From JBGAKG01 sp044224495 (GTDB lineage Bacteria; Myxococcota_A; Polyangia; Polyangiales; Polyangiaceae): a stretch of 64,000 bases of DNA. Positions 42,825 through 50,980 of this stretch are shown piece after piece. The position numbers were made by a program, and so were the translations under genes. The DNA lies in the NCBI GenBank assembly GCA_044224495.1, contig JBGAKG010000026.1, positions 1 through 64,000 of the forward strand, written 5' to 3'. The first letter of the stretch is position 1; every line of letters starts with the position of its first letter. The notes below the pieces were generated by a model, which saw only the letters and a program-made list of their open reading frames with translations, was not told the origin of the DNA and searched no databases.

Positions 42825-43535
42825 ATGGGAACCATCTTCGAACGCATCGACCCGAAGCTCCGCCGCTGGATCGGCGAGCAGGCGCTCTTCTTCGTCGGGA
42901 CCGCACCGCTCTCCGAGCGCGGGCGCGTGAACGTGTCGCCCAAGGGCCCGATCGGTTCGCTGCGCGTGCTCGACGAGCACACCGTCGCCTGGCTCGACGT
43001 GGTCGGCAGCGGCGCCGAGACCATCGCGCACCTGCGCGAGAACGGGCGCATCGTCGTCATGCTCTGCGCCTTCTCCGGCCCACCGAAGATCGTCCGTCTC
43101 CACGGGCGCGGGCGCGTGGTGCTGCCGGGGACGCGCGAGTTCGGCGCCCTCCTGCGGCGCGCGCGCTTCGTCGATCTCGGGATCCCGGAGTCGCGCCGCG
43201 CCATCGTCGTCGTCGACGTCGAACGCATCGCCGACTCGTGCGGCTACGGCGTCCCGCAGCTGCGCTTCGTGAAGGATCGCGACACCATGGCGCGGCTGTG
43301 CAAGCACAAGCTCGCCGTCGAAGGGCCGGCGACCTTCACGACCTACGTCGCGAAGAAGAACGCGACGAGCATCGATGGTCTGCCCGCACTCGACGTTGTG
43401 GTACCGTCACCGAGCAAAGGAGCAACTCCGATGGCCAAGGGAATCGAACGCGGCAAGAAGCAGAACAAGCCCAAGCTCTCCACCAAGGAGAAGCAGAAGA
43501 AGAAGAAGGAAAAGCAGGCGGCCAAGGGCAGCTGA
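42825..43535 (+). CDS. pyridoxamine 5'-phosphate oxidase-family protein with Lys-rich extension
   Basis: A 236-residue protein starting at ATG 42825, three bp after the cyclase. The first about 195 residues are a PNPOx-like FMN-binding split barrel (FVGTAPLSERGRVNVSPKGPIGSLRVLDEHTVAWLD), typically ending at SIDGLPAL. The frame then continues into a very Lys-rich 34-residue stretch that starts with Met and has its own ribosome-binding site (see 43431). It may be a fusion or two overlapping in-frame products. The exact reaction is unknown. Confidence 0.85.
   Translation: MGTIFERIDPKLRRWIGEQALFFVGTAPLSERGRVNVSPKGPIGSLRVLDEHTVAWLDVVGSGAETIAHLRENGRIVVMLCAFSGPPKIVRLHGRGRVVLPGTREFGALLRRARFVDLGIPESRRAIVVVDVERIADSCGYGVPQLRFVKDRDTMARLCKHKLAVEGPATFTTYVAKKNATSIDGLPALDVVVPSPSKGATPMAKGIERGKKQNKPKLSTKEKQKKKKEKQAAKGS
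43431..43535 (+). CDS. possible separate 34-residue Lys-rich small protein
   Basis: An in-frame ATG at 43431 is preceded by AAAGGAG 7 bases upstream, and would yield MAKGIERGKKQNKPK followed by a Lys-rich tail (14 Lys of 34 residues). I recall short free-standing proteins with this MAKG-x-x-RGKK...KPKLSTKEKQ layout. It could be produced independently from an internal start within the PNPOx frame, or be only its C-terminal tail. Both are possible. Confidence 0.5.
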   Translation: MAKGIERGKKQNKPKLSTKEKQKKKKEKQAAKGS

Positions 43536-45188
43536 TCACGAAGCTGTCGGCGTGAGCACCTGGGTGCGCGCCCGAGGGAGGTAGCGTCCCCCTTCGAGCG
43601 CCACCAGGTGCGCCGTCAGCTTCTCTCGCACGACGCAGCGGAGCTCCCAGAGGTCGTCGGGGGTCTTCGCCGACACGAAGGCGCGCAACGTGAGCGAGGA
43701 TTCGTCGGTGTCGACGACCCGCACGGTCGCGACCCGCTTGTCCCAGAATGGGCTCGCGTCGCAGATCTTGACGAGCTCGGACCGGATGTCGTCGACCGGC
43801 ACCGCGAAGTCGGCGCGGATGACGACCGCCCCCTTCAGCTCGGTGCCGAGCCGCGTCCAGTTCTCGAAGGGCTGCTCGAGGAACTTCGAGAGCGGCGCCA
43901 CCAGGCGCCGATCGTCGGCGAGGCGCACGACGAGGTAGGTGAGGTGGATCTCTTCGACGATCCCCTGTTGTCCCTCGAGCACGATCGTGTCGCCGAGCCG
44001 AACGGGCTGCGCGATCGACACCTGGATGCCGGCGATCAGTGCGCCGATGGACTTCTGGGCCGCGAAGCCGACGACGATGCCGGCGATCCCCGCCGACGCG
44101 AGGAGCGACGTCCCGACGCTCCGCACGACCTCGAACTGGAGGAGCGCGGCGGCGACGGCGATCACGCCGATCCCGATCGAAGCGATCCGCCGGAGCATGA
44201 GGAGCCGCGTGCGGAGCGCGCGTGTCTCGAGCTCGTCGCCCCCCTCCGTCCGCTCGCCGATCCAGACGCTCACGACCGCGAGCACGCGGATCGAGAGCCA
44301 CGCCATCGCGTAGACGAGGACGAGCGTCGTCACCGTCGCGGTGACGGCATACGCCTCGAGCGTGAGGCGGAGGATCTGCGAGAGCGCGCGGAAGGCGACG
44401 ATCCCGAAGAACAGCGTCGCCGGCGCGCGGGCGGCTGCGGCCACCTCGTCGATGGACTTCCGCCGCGTTCGGAAGAGCACGCGCTTCACGAAGAGGCGCG
44501 CGAGCGCGACGAGGATTCGACCCACCACGATCGCGAGCACGAGCGCGACCACGATCCCGATCCACTGCCACGGCGCGAGCCCGAGGACGTAGGGGCTGCG
44601 GAGGCGCTTCGGGATCCGATCCTCGATGTCGTTCGGCCCGTAGCCGCGATCGAGCTCCGGGATCGCCGTGACCGTGGCGCGCGAGAACACCCAGCGCGTC
44701 GAGCCCTCGGCGTTCTTCACGCGCGTGAGCTCGATCGGGACGGAGTCCTCCTCGACGACGAGCGTCCCGACCGTGTACGCGTCGCGCGCGTCGCTCGGGT
44801 CGTCGCTCAGCGTGGCGGGGTCGACGGTGACGTGATGCTCGAGCACGTAGGCGAGCTTGCGTGCGAGATCGGGCCCCTCGACGATCTTGGTCGCGCGCGG
44901 CACCGAGCGGAGGTCGAGGTAGCGCGAAGCGCGGTCGTAGTCCCCGTCGTGGGCCGCCGCCGCGAACCCCGTCCACGCCCGGCGCGGGGTCGTGCGGTCC
45001 ACTTCCTCGACCGCGAACGCCGGGCGCGCGAGCACCAAGAGCAAGAGCCCCGTGAGAACGCGGAGCCCCAGCCAAAGCGCCCAGCGACCGTTCACGGCGG
45101 GACGGACCGTTCGGTTCGTGCGCGGAGCGCGGGAGCGGGAGCGTGATTGATGGTCGAGGTCTACGTCGGAGGATGTGGGAGGTGACAT
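43536..45188 (-). CDS. MscS-family mechanosensitive channel
   Basis: A 550-residue protein. After a signal-like first helix (about 34-60) comes a periplasmic domain (about 65-180). Several membrane helices follow, then the MscS pore helix and beta domain (LLASAGIAGIVVGFAAQKSIGALIAGIQVSIAQPVRLGDTIVLEGQQGIVEEIHLTYLVVR). The C-terminal cytoplasmic part is shorter than in E. coli MscS but recognisable. It is larger than MscS (286), like YnaI- or MscM-type proteins. It releases osmolytes under hypo-osmotic stress. Confidence 0.92.
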   Translation of the reverse strand: MSPPTSSDVDLDHQSRSRSRAPRTNRTVRPAVNGRWALWLGLRVLTGLLLLVLARPAFAVEEVDRTTPRRAWTGFAAAAHDGDYDRASRYLDLRSVPRATKIVEGPDLARKLAYVLEHHVTVDPATLSDDPSDARDAYTVGTLVVEEDSVPIELTRVKNAEGSTRWVFSRATVTAIPELDRGYGPNDIEDRIPKRLRSPYVLGLAPWQWIGIVVALVLAIVVGRILVALARLFVKRVLFRTRRKSIDEVAAAARAPATLFFGIVAFRALSQILRLTLEAYAVTATVTTLVLVYAMAWLSIRVLAVVSVWIGERTEGGDELETRALRTRLLMLRRIASIGIGVIAVAAALLQFEVVRSVGTSLLASAGIAGIVVGFAAQKSIGALIAGIQVSIAQPVRLGDTIVLEGQQGIVEEIHLTYLVVRLADDRRLVAPLSKFLEQPFENWTRLGTELKGAVVIRADFAVPVDDIRSELVKICDASPFWDKRVATVRVVDTDESSLTLRAFVSAKTPDDLWELRCVVREKLTAHLVALEGGRYLPRARTQVLTPTAS

Positions 45189-45224
45189 TGCGCCTCACGT
45201 TCGGATAGCCTGACAAGCTACCCG

Positions 45225-46616
45225 ATGAGCGATCCGGTCGAGCTTCCGATCGAGCTGGGGCAGACGCTCGCCGGCAAATACCGCCTGGAGCAAATCCTCG
45301 GCGTGGGCGGCATGGGTGCCGTCGTCGAGGCGACCCATCTGATGCTCGATCAGAAGGTCGCGATCAAGTTTCTCCTTCGCACCGCGCTCAAGGACGAGGC
45401 CTCGGTCGCGCGCTTCGAGCGCGAGGCAAAGGCATCCGTCAAGTTGCGCAGCGAGCACGTCGTCCGCGTGATGGACGTCGGCAAGACCGACGACGGCATC
45501 CCGTACATGGTGATGGAGCTGCTCGAGGGAAAGGATCTCGCTGCCGTGATCAGCGAGCGCGGTCCCCTCCCCGTCCAGGAGGCGACCGACTACTTCCTCC
45601 AGATCTGCGACGCCGTGTACGAGGCGCATCAAGCCGGCATCGTCCACCGCGATCTGAAGCCGGAGAACGTCTTCGTCACGCGCAAGTCGACCGGCGAGCC
45701 GCTCCTCAAGGTGCTCGACTTCGGCATCTCGAAGATGGCCGGCGAAGCGCAGCTCTCGCTCACGAACACGACCCAGGTGATGGGCTCGCCCTATTACATG
45801 TCGCCGGAGCAGCTGCGCTCGGCGCGCAGCGTCGATCACCGCGCCGACATCTGGTCCCTCGGCGCGATCTTCTACGAGATGCTCACGGGGAACGTCCCGT
45901 TCGAGGCCGAGTCGATGATCGAGCTCGTCACGCGCGTCGTGGAGGAGTTCCCGCCGCCGATCCCGGGCATCCGGGGCGACGTCCCACCCGAGGTGCTCGC
46001 CACCGTCGACGGGTGCCTGAAGAAGCGGAAGGAAGAGCGCTTCGAGTCCGTGAAGGACGTCGTGCGTGCGCTCAAGCCGGGTGCGCCGAGCCTCGTCGAC
46101 ATCAACGTCACGAGCGACTCGTCGGGCATGCACCGCACGGTCGTGAGCCCGCAGGGCGCGGCGCGTCCGGGCGAGAAGTCGATGACCACCCACACGCTGT
46201 CCGCGTGGGACGGCCCCGGCTCGCCCACCGCGGCGGCGCGCCGCACCCGCCTCTTGGTCGCCGGCGGAGCGGCAGCGCTCGCGCTCTTGCTCGGCCTCGG
46301 GGCCGTCGCCGTCGTCGCGATGCGCGGCGCGAGCGGGGGCACGCAGACCGCGATCGCCGACAGCAGCCGCGGGATCGCGGCCGCAACCACCACGCCGACC
46401 GGCACGGCGACGACGACGGCCACCGCGGAGCCCAGCAGCACGGCCACGGCGAGCGCCGTGCCCGTCGTCAGCTTGAGCGCGCTCCCCACCGCGACCGCGA
46501 CCCCGACCGTTCGCGCGACCGGTGGCGCGACGACCACCGCCGCGCCGATCAAGACTGCGACGGCGAAGCCCACTGGAACGAAGAACGACGACGACCTACC
46601 GACCTCGCGCCGATGA
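45225..46616 (+). CDS. membrane Ser/Thr protein kinase, first gene of kinase cassette 2
   Basis: A 463-residue Hanks-type kinase. The Gly-rich loop is GVGGMGAVV (26-34), the catalytic Lys48 is in VAIKFL, the catalytic loop is HRDLKPEN (141-148), DFG is at 165-167, and the activation segment ends in GSPYYMSPEQ. A Ser/Gly/Thr linker and one transmembrane helix (about 343-366) precede a Thr/Ala/Pro-rich tail. It is divergent from the MscS gene (36 bp) and overlaps the TPR gene by 4 bp. Its layout resembles cassette 1, although the kinase domains differ in detail (HRDLKPEN versus HRDISPQN). Confidence 0.93.
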   Translation: MSDPVELPIELGQTLAGKYRLEQILGVGGMGAVVEATHLMLDQKVAIKFLLRTALKDEASVARFEREAKASVKLRSEHVVRVMDVGKTDDGIPYMVMELLEGKDLAAVISERGPLPVQEATDYFLQICDAVYEAHQAGIVHRDLKPENVFVTRKSTGEPLLKVLDFGISKMAGEAQLSLTNTTQVMGSPYYMSPEQLRSARSVDHRADIWSLGAIFYEMLTGNVPFEAESMIELVTRVVEEFPPPIPGIRGDVPPEVLATVDGCLKKRKEERFESVKDVVRALKPGAPSLVDINVTSDSSGMHRTVVSPQGAARPGEKSMTTHTLSAWDGPGSPTAAARRTRLLVAGGAAALALLLGLGAVAVVAMRGASGGTQTAIADSSRGIAAATTTPTGTATTTATAEPSSTATASAVPVVSLSALPTATATPTVRATGGATTTAAPIKTATAKPTGTKNDDDLPTSRR

Positions 46617-47647
46617 CCCGATCCCCTCGCCTCCATCGCCCGCTCGCCGCAGTCCTCGGAGCGCTCCTCGCGCTCGGTTCGCTCGGCGTGCGACCCGCGT
46701 ACGCCCAGCAGACCCCGAAGGGCCCGACCGCCCAGGATCAAGGCGCCGCCGAGGTGCTCTTCGAAGAGGGGCGCAAGCTCATGGACGCGAAGAACTACAC
46801 CGAGGCGTGTGGTCGCTTCGAAGGGAGCCAGCGCCTCGATCCGCAGCCCGGCACGCAGTTCAACCTCGCCGCTTGCTACGAGAAGCTGAACCGCCTCGCG
46901 AGCGCGTGGTTCACCTACCAAGAAGCGGCCACGGCATCCGCTGCGATCGGGCGCGAGTCGTGGGCGCAGAAGGCGCGCGACAAGGCGGCGGCGCTCGACC
47001 CGCGCGTCCCCAAGCTCACGATCGTGGCCGCGGCGCCGATCAAGGGCTTCGAGGTCCATCGCGACGGCGCGGTCGTGGCGGCGGGCGCGCTCGGCGTGGC
47101 GTTGCCGCTCGATCCGGGCGAGCACGTCATCGACGCGATCGCCCCGAAGAAGAACAAGTGGCAGCAGAAGATCACCGTCACCGAGGGCCAACGGCTCGAG
47201 GTGAAGATCCCGCCGCTGACGGACGAAGCGGAGGTGAACGAGCCGCCGCCGCCGCCACCGCCTCCGCAGCCGCCGCCGGACACGGGGAGCTCCGCCGGGA
47301 CGGGCATGCGCATCGGCGGCTTCGTCGCGCTCGGCGTGGGCGGCGTCGGGCTGGTCGTCGGCACCATCATGGGCGTGGTCGCGTCGGGCCAGAAGAACGA
47401 CGCGGCGCTCTACTGCAACCCCGATCTCTCGATCTGCCGGAGCCAAGGCGCGGACCTCATGGCGAGCGCGCGCACGTCGGCGGCGGTCTCGACCGCGATG
47501 TTCGTTCTCGCGGGCGTCGGCGTCGCGGCGGGCATCACGTTGATCGTCCTCGCACCGAAGGGCTCCGCCGCACCGGCGCCCACCGCGCGCTTGGCGCTGG
47601 GCTCTCCCGGCAGCTTGATGGGTCTGTCCTTCGCAGGGAGCTTCTGA
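46613..47647 (+). CDS. exported TPR/PEGA-like protein, second gene of kinase cassette 2
   Basis: A 344-residue protein with a signal peptide (ending near AYAQQ), a TPR-like region (AAEVLFEEGRKLMDAKNYTEACGRFEGSQRLDPQPGTQFNLAACYEK) and a PEGA-like segment (GFEVHRDGAVVAAGALGVALPLDPGEHVIDA). A Pro-rich linker and two transmembrane helices flanking a loop with two cysteines follow. It is similar to 35321 and 29181. It starts by ATGA overlap with the kinase stop, so it is probably co-translated. Confidence 0.82.
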   Translation: MTRSPRLHRPLAAVLGALLALGSLGVRPAYAQQTPKGPTAQDQGAAEVLFEEGRKLMDAKNYTEACGRFEGSQRLDPQPGTQFNLAACYEKLNRLASAWFTYQEAATASAAIGRESWAQKARDKAAALDPRVPKLTIVAAAPIKGFEVHRDGAVVAAGALGVALPLDPGEHVIDAIAPKKNKWQQKITVTEGQRLEVKIPPLTDEAEVNEPPPPPPPPQPPPDTGSSAGTGMRIGGFVALGVGGVGLVVGTIMGVVASGQKNDAALYCNPDLSICRSQGADLMASARTSAAVSTAMFVLAGVGVAAGITLIVLAPKGSAAPAPTARLALGSPGSLMGLSFAGSF

Positions 47648-47649
47648 TC

Positions 47650-48861
47650 ATGGCTTCACTTCGCTGGCTCCACCTCGGGGGCCTCGGTCTGGTCGCCACC
47701 GCGCTCGGGTGCGGTGCGATCCTCGGGCTCACCGATCCCACGGTGGACGACAACCTCGTCCTCGACGGCGGGAGCGACGGCCCGAACCGGCCCGACGCCG
47801 TCACCGGTCCCGACGGGTGCGTGAGCTGCAGCACGACGACGTGCACCGACTTCAAGAACGACTCGAAGAACTGCGGCACCTGCGGGCGCACCTGCGACAA
47901 CGGCGGGGCGTGCACGAACGGGCTCTGCGCGCCGCTCAAGCTCCAGACCGTGAGCGCGGCGAGCCACATCTACGTCGACGCGACGCACCTCTACTACAGC
48001 GATCTCTTCTCGATGCACCGCGTGCCCACGTCGGCGCCGACGGGCCCGGCGTCGAACCTCGAGTCCGCGACGTCGGCGATCCGCGGCTTCGCCGTCACCG
48101 GCACGGACCTCTACCTGAACATCGGCGGCGGCGTGGACGGCAGCAACGTGCTCACGCCGAGCATCACGAAGCACTGCCCGACCACGGGCTGCCCGGGGGC
48201 GAACGGCGGCGTCGAGATGCCGACCAACGCCGGCATCGCGGGCACGATGGAGGCCAGCAAGTCGGGCATCTACTTCTGGGACATCTACAACGGTGGTCTC
48301 AAGCGCTGCGCGTACCCGGAGTGCGCCGGCGGCATGGTTCCGCCGGGCAACGGCGGCTACGCCGTCGGTGGGATCGCGATCGGGACCGAGGCGGTCTACT
48401 ACACGGACGACAGCAAGAACGGGACGGGCCAGGGCGTCTACGCCTGCGATCTCGCGGGCTGCCAAGTGAAGGAGACGCAGATCCTCGCGACGCCGTCGCC
48501 GATCGGCCTCGCGCTCGGAGAGAAGCTCCTCTACGCGGCCGAGCTGTTCAAGGGCACGATCATCGCGCTCCCGCGCCAGGGGAACACGGGCGACCCCGCC
48601 GACGTGGCGAGCGGCCTGAACGCGCCCGTGCACGTCGCCGTGGATGCGAAGTACGTCTACTGGGCCGAGCAAGGCACCGTCGACGGCACGGGGCACTCGA
48701 AGGACGGGCGCATCGCGCGCTGCCCGATTGGGATGGCGTGCGGCACGAACTTCGAGACGCTCGCTGCGAACTTGGACTGGGCAATCGACGTGGCCGTCGA
48801 CGCCAACTACGTCTACTTCGTGACGGCGGGCGACGACACGATCTGGCGCCTGCCGAAGTGA
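47650..48861 (+). CDS. Cys-rich lipoprotein with beta-propeller-like domain, third gene of kinase cassette 2
   Basis: A 403-residue protein with a lipoprotein signal (ATALGCGAI, Cys21). A Cys-rich module follows (about 57-93; CVSCSTTTC, NCGTCGRTC, GACTNGLC), then a propeller of blades with the pattern V-D-x-x-Y-V-Y-W/F (ATHLYYSD, AKYVYWAE, ANYVYFVT). Three bp separate it from the TPR gene. It converges on the retron reverse transcriptase gene with four bp between the ends. Confidence 0.82.
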   Translation: MASLRWLHLGGLGLVATALGCGAILGLTDPTVDDNLVLDGGSDGPNRPDAVTGPDGCVSCSTTTCTDFKNDSKNCGTCGRTCDNGGACTNGLCAPLKLQTVSAASHIYVDATHLYYSDLFSMHRVPTSAPTGPASNLESATSAIRGFAVTGTDLYLNIGGGVDGSNVLTPSITKHCPTTGCPGANGGVEMPTNAGIAGTMEASKSGIYFWDIYNGGLKRCAYPECAGGMVPPGNGGYAVGGIAIGTEAVYYTDDSKNGTGQGVYACDLAGCQVKETQILATPSPIGLALGEKLLYAAELFKGTIIALPRQGNTGDPADVASGLNAPVHVAVDAKYVYWAEQGTVDGTGHSKDGRIARCPIGMACGTNFETLAANLDWAIDVAVDANYVYFVTAGDDTIWRLPK

Positions 48862-48865
48862 GGCC

Positions 48866-50698
48866 TCAGGGCGCGACCTTGGCGAGCTTCTCCGCGAGCG
48901 CGGCGCCCTTCGCGCGATCGACCATCGTCACGTAGGCGATCTTGCCGCGCAGCCACGCCTCGAAGTGCGGGTGACCCTCGCGGTTCTGCGCGGCGAGCCC
49001 GGTCTTCGCGGCGCCGTGCAGGATCGCGCGGAGCCGGCGGAGCTCCTCGCGCGGGATCGCCGGCCTCGAGTTCACCACGATCCCGGTGACCTCCTGCCGC
49101 TGCGCCGCGCGCTGGACGCGACACTTCTTCGGGTTCAGCGCGAAGCCTTCGTCTTGCGCGACGTGGCGGATCTTGGCCAAGAGCCAGCCGATCTCGGGCC
49201 GATGGTTCGGCGGCGCGCTGAACGTGAGATCGTCCGCGTAGCGCGTGTAGACCCACCCGAGCTTCCGCGCGACGCCGTCCAGCCGCTGATCCAGCTTCCG
49301 CGCGATCTGGTTCGAGAGCGCGGGGCTCGTCGGGGCGCCCTGGGGCAACGCGCGCTCTCCGACGGCGACCCAGTGCGCCGTGAGCCCGAGCTGCGCCTTC
49401 ACGCGGGGCGCCTCGGTGCAGAGAAGGGCGAGCACCGTCGCGACGGCCGGCGAGTAGCCGATCGCCTCGAAGACGCCGCGCACGCGGGGGAACGTGATCG
49501 TGGGGAAGAAGTCCGCGAGATCGCAGTTCACGACGACGTCGCGCCCCACGTGCGGCGTGGCGTTGCTGACGGTCGAGCGACCGGGGACGAACCCGTGCGC
49601 CGACGGCGTCACGGGGAGCTTCTCGAGGACGCTCTCGAGCACCCAGTGCTGCGCGCGCTTGAGCTCCTCGTGGGGCGCGGCGAGCAGGCGCTTGCCGCCG
49701 CTCTTCTTGGGCACCTCGAAGTACACGTAGTGCGTGCGCGTCGGTGCCTCGGCGTGGAAGCACAGCCAACGCAGGCGCGAGACCGTCAACCCGAGCGCGC
49801 GCGCGACGTCCGCCGGCGTCGCCAGGAGCGGGAGCCCGCGCCGCTGGAGCTCCTCGACGTGGGCGCGCCGGTCGGCGAGCCCGTGGGAGACCCCGCGACC
49901 GAGGAACACGATGTCCTCCGCCCGCCGCTTGGCGACCTCGGCGGCGAGCTTCGCCCTTCGCTCCGCGGACTCCTTGCGTTTCGCCTCCTTCGCGACCGCC
50001 TTGGCGCGCCGCTTCTCCGCGAACCACTCGTCCACCGAGTGCTGCGCCGCAGCCTCCGCGAGCTTCGCGGCTTCGCGATGCCGGAGCCAGAGATCGCCGA
50101 TCCGGTGGATCTCGGTGAGCTGCTTCCGGGTCAGGTAGCCGCGGAGGAGGAGCCCGCGGTCGATGAGCGCGGTGCGTTCGTCGCTCTGCGGAGGAATCGT
50201 GTCCACGCGCCCGATCCACGCCGTCGCCCACGGCCGAATCTTGAGCGCACGGCGGCGGAACTCCTCCGGCGAGAGCACCAGGAGCTCGGGCGCGGAGAGC
50301 GGGTCCGTGACGGCCGGCTTCGGGCGCGGAGGTGCGTCGTCCGCCGCGGCGGCGCCCGTCGAGGGCGCTCCGGAGGCACCCGACTTCCGCCGCGCACGCT
50401 TCGCGGCGTACGCAGCGGGGTTCGCGTCCTCGGGGTGATAGACGCGCTGACTCCGCGTGTAGCCGCGCTCGGTGAACCACCCCTCGTCGAAGAGCGACTC
50501 GACGACGGCGACGGCGGAGCTCAGCTCGTCGGTGCTCCGCTTCTGGCACGCCTCGTCCGCGATGTCGGCGGCCTCGAACAGCTCGCCCTGGTCGCACCGG
50601 ACCGTGAGGATCGCGCGCACCTCGCGCACGAGCTCCGGATCATGGGGAGGCGGGCCACCGGCGCCGAAGAACCCTTTGATTTTGTCCCAGAGACTCAT
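48866..50698 (-). CDS. retron reverse transcriptase
   Basis: A 610-residue protein with a charged, mostly helical N-terminal region (about 1-270) and a retron-type RT domain (about 285-555). Hallmarks are Asp393 in NCDLADFFPTI, the retron NAxxH motif (NATPH, 379-383), LPQGAPTSPALSN (451-463), the catalytic YADD (487-490) and VTG (537-539). Such enzymes prime from a 2'-OH of their own msr RNA and copy msd into a branched RNA-DNA hybrid (msDNA). The matching structured RNA lies directly upstream (50699-50954), and the HEAT/ARM and SWIM genes lie upstream of that. As I recall, this composition corresponds to type XIII retrons. The start ATG 50698 abuts the a2 arm. Confidence 0.95.
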   Translation of the reverse strand: MSLWDKIKGFFGAGGPPPHDPELVREVRAILTVRCDQGELFEAADIADEACQKRSTDELSSAVAVVESLFDEGWFTERGYTRSQRVYHPEDANPAAYAAKRARRKSGASGAPSTGAAAADDAPPRPKPAVTDPLSAPELLVLSPEEFRRRALKIRPWATAWIGRVDTIPPQSDERTALIDRGLLLRGYLTRKQLTEIHRIGDLWLRHREAAKLAEAAAQHSVDEWFAEKRRAKAVAKEAKRKESAERRAKLAAEVAKRRAEDIVFLGRGVSHGLADRRAHVEELQRRGLPLLATPADVARALGLTVSRLRWLCFHAEAPTRTHYVYFEVPKKSGGKRLLAAPHEELKRAQHWVLESVLEKLPVTPSAHGFVPGRSTVSNATPHVGRDVVVNCDLADFFPTITFPRVRGVFEAIGYSPAVATVLALLCTEAPRVKAQLGLTAHWVAVGERALPQGAPTSPALSNQIARKLDQRLDGVARKLGWVYTRYADDLTFSAPPNHRPEIGWLLAKIRHVAQDEGFALNPKKCRVQRAAQRQEVTGIVVNSRPAIPREELRRLRAILHGAAKTGLAAQNREGHPHFEAWLRGKIAYVTMVDRAKGAALAEKLAKVAP

Positions 50699-50705
50699 CG
50701 ATCGA

Positions 50706-50725
50706 ATCCCACCCTGGAAGGAGGC
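50706..50725 (-). repeat. retron a2 arm
   Basis: The 3' arm of the retron RNA duplex, complementary to 50924-50943 with one mismatch. An additional CGATCG at 50699-50704 continues the pairing. It reaches the base before the RT start codon, so the RT ribosome-binding region is part of this arm. Confidence 0.85.
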
Positions 50726-50768
50726 CCGTGAGGACGACTTCGTGCGTAGGACCGCGGCCGATAACCAA

Positions 50769-50839
50769 GGGCTCGCGGGTAGCCGTGCTTGCTCGGACGT
50801 ATGTTGTCTTGGTGACGAGCACGGCTACCCATAGAGCCC
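50769..50839 (-). other. msd stem-loop of the retron RNA
   Basis: A long inverted repeat. An outer 6-bp stem pairs GGGCTC (50769-50774) with GAGCCC (50834-50839). After a small internal loop, a 13-bp stem pairs GGGTAGCCGTGCT (50777-50789) with its complement ending at 50830. The top can alternatively pair GCTCG with CGAGC. Such a long stem is the usual core of msDNA and is probably reverse transcribed. Confidence 0.8.
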
Positions 50840-50923
50840 AAAAGAGAATCGGGCGTGGGGATGCATGGAGGAGCGACTGCCACTGCGGCGGAGCGCCGCA
50901 GCATGTTGGTCTCGACCCCTCGA

Positions 50924-50943
50924 GCCTCCTTGCAGGGTGGGAT
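50924..50943 (-). repeat. retron a1 arm
   Basis: The 5' arm of the retron RNA duplex, matching a2 in 19 of 20 positions. CGATCG at 50949-50954 extends it with a 5-base bulge. The msr region begins directly after it in the RNA, where the branching guanosine should be found. Confidence 0.85.
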
Positions 50944-50980
50944 GAAAGCGATCGAAGAAGCGAAGTGAGAAGAGCTCATG

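Larger units (their letters stand above)
50699..50954 (-). ncRNA. retron msr-msd RNA (msDNA template)
   Basis: A 256-nt non-coding RNA candidate between the SWIM gene and the RT gene, read on the minus strand. The 5' a1 arm (50924-50943) pairs with the 3' a2 arm (50706-50725) in 19 of 20 positions, and CGATCG at 50949-50954 extends to 50699-50704 across a bulge. Just after a1 come two hairpins of msr type: CTCGA-CCCC-TCGAG at 50911-50924, whose outer base is shared with a1, and CTGCGGCG-GAG-CGCCGCAG at 50883-50901 (plus-strand letters). A long msd-type stem follows at 50769-50839. The region codes for no likely protein. The exact branch guanosine and the msDNA ends are unknown. Confidence 0.88.

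Noticed and set aside
43336..45216. A longer antisense-frame protein parallel to the MscS gene
   Set aside because: The MscS frame has clear membrane helices and family motifs; the alternative is Arg-rich noise.
50769..50839. The strong hairpin after the SWIM gene as a transcription terminator
   Set aside because: It has no T-tract, lies inside the a1/a2 pair and precedes a retron RT, so an msd stem explains it better.
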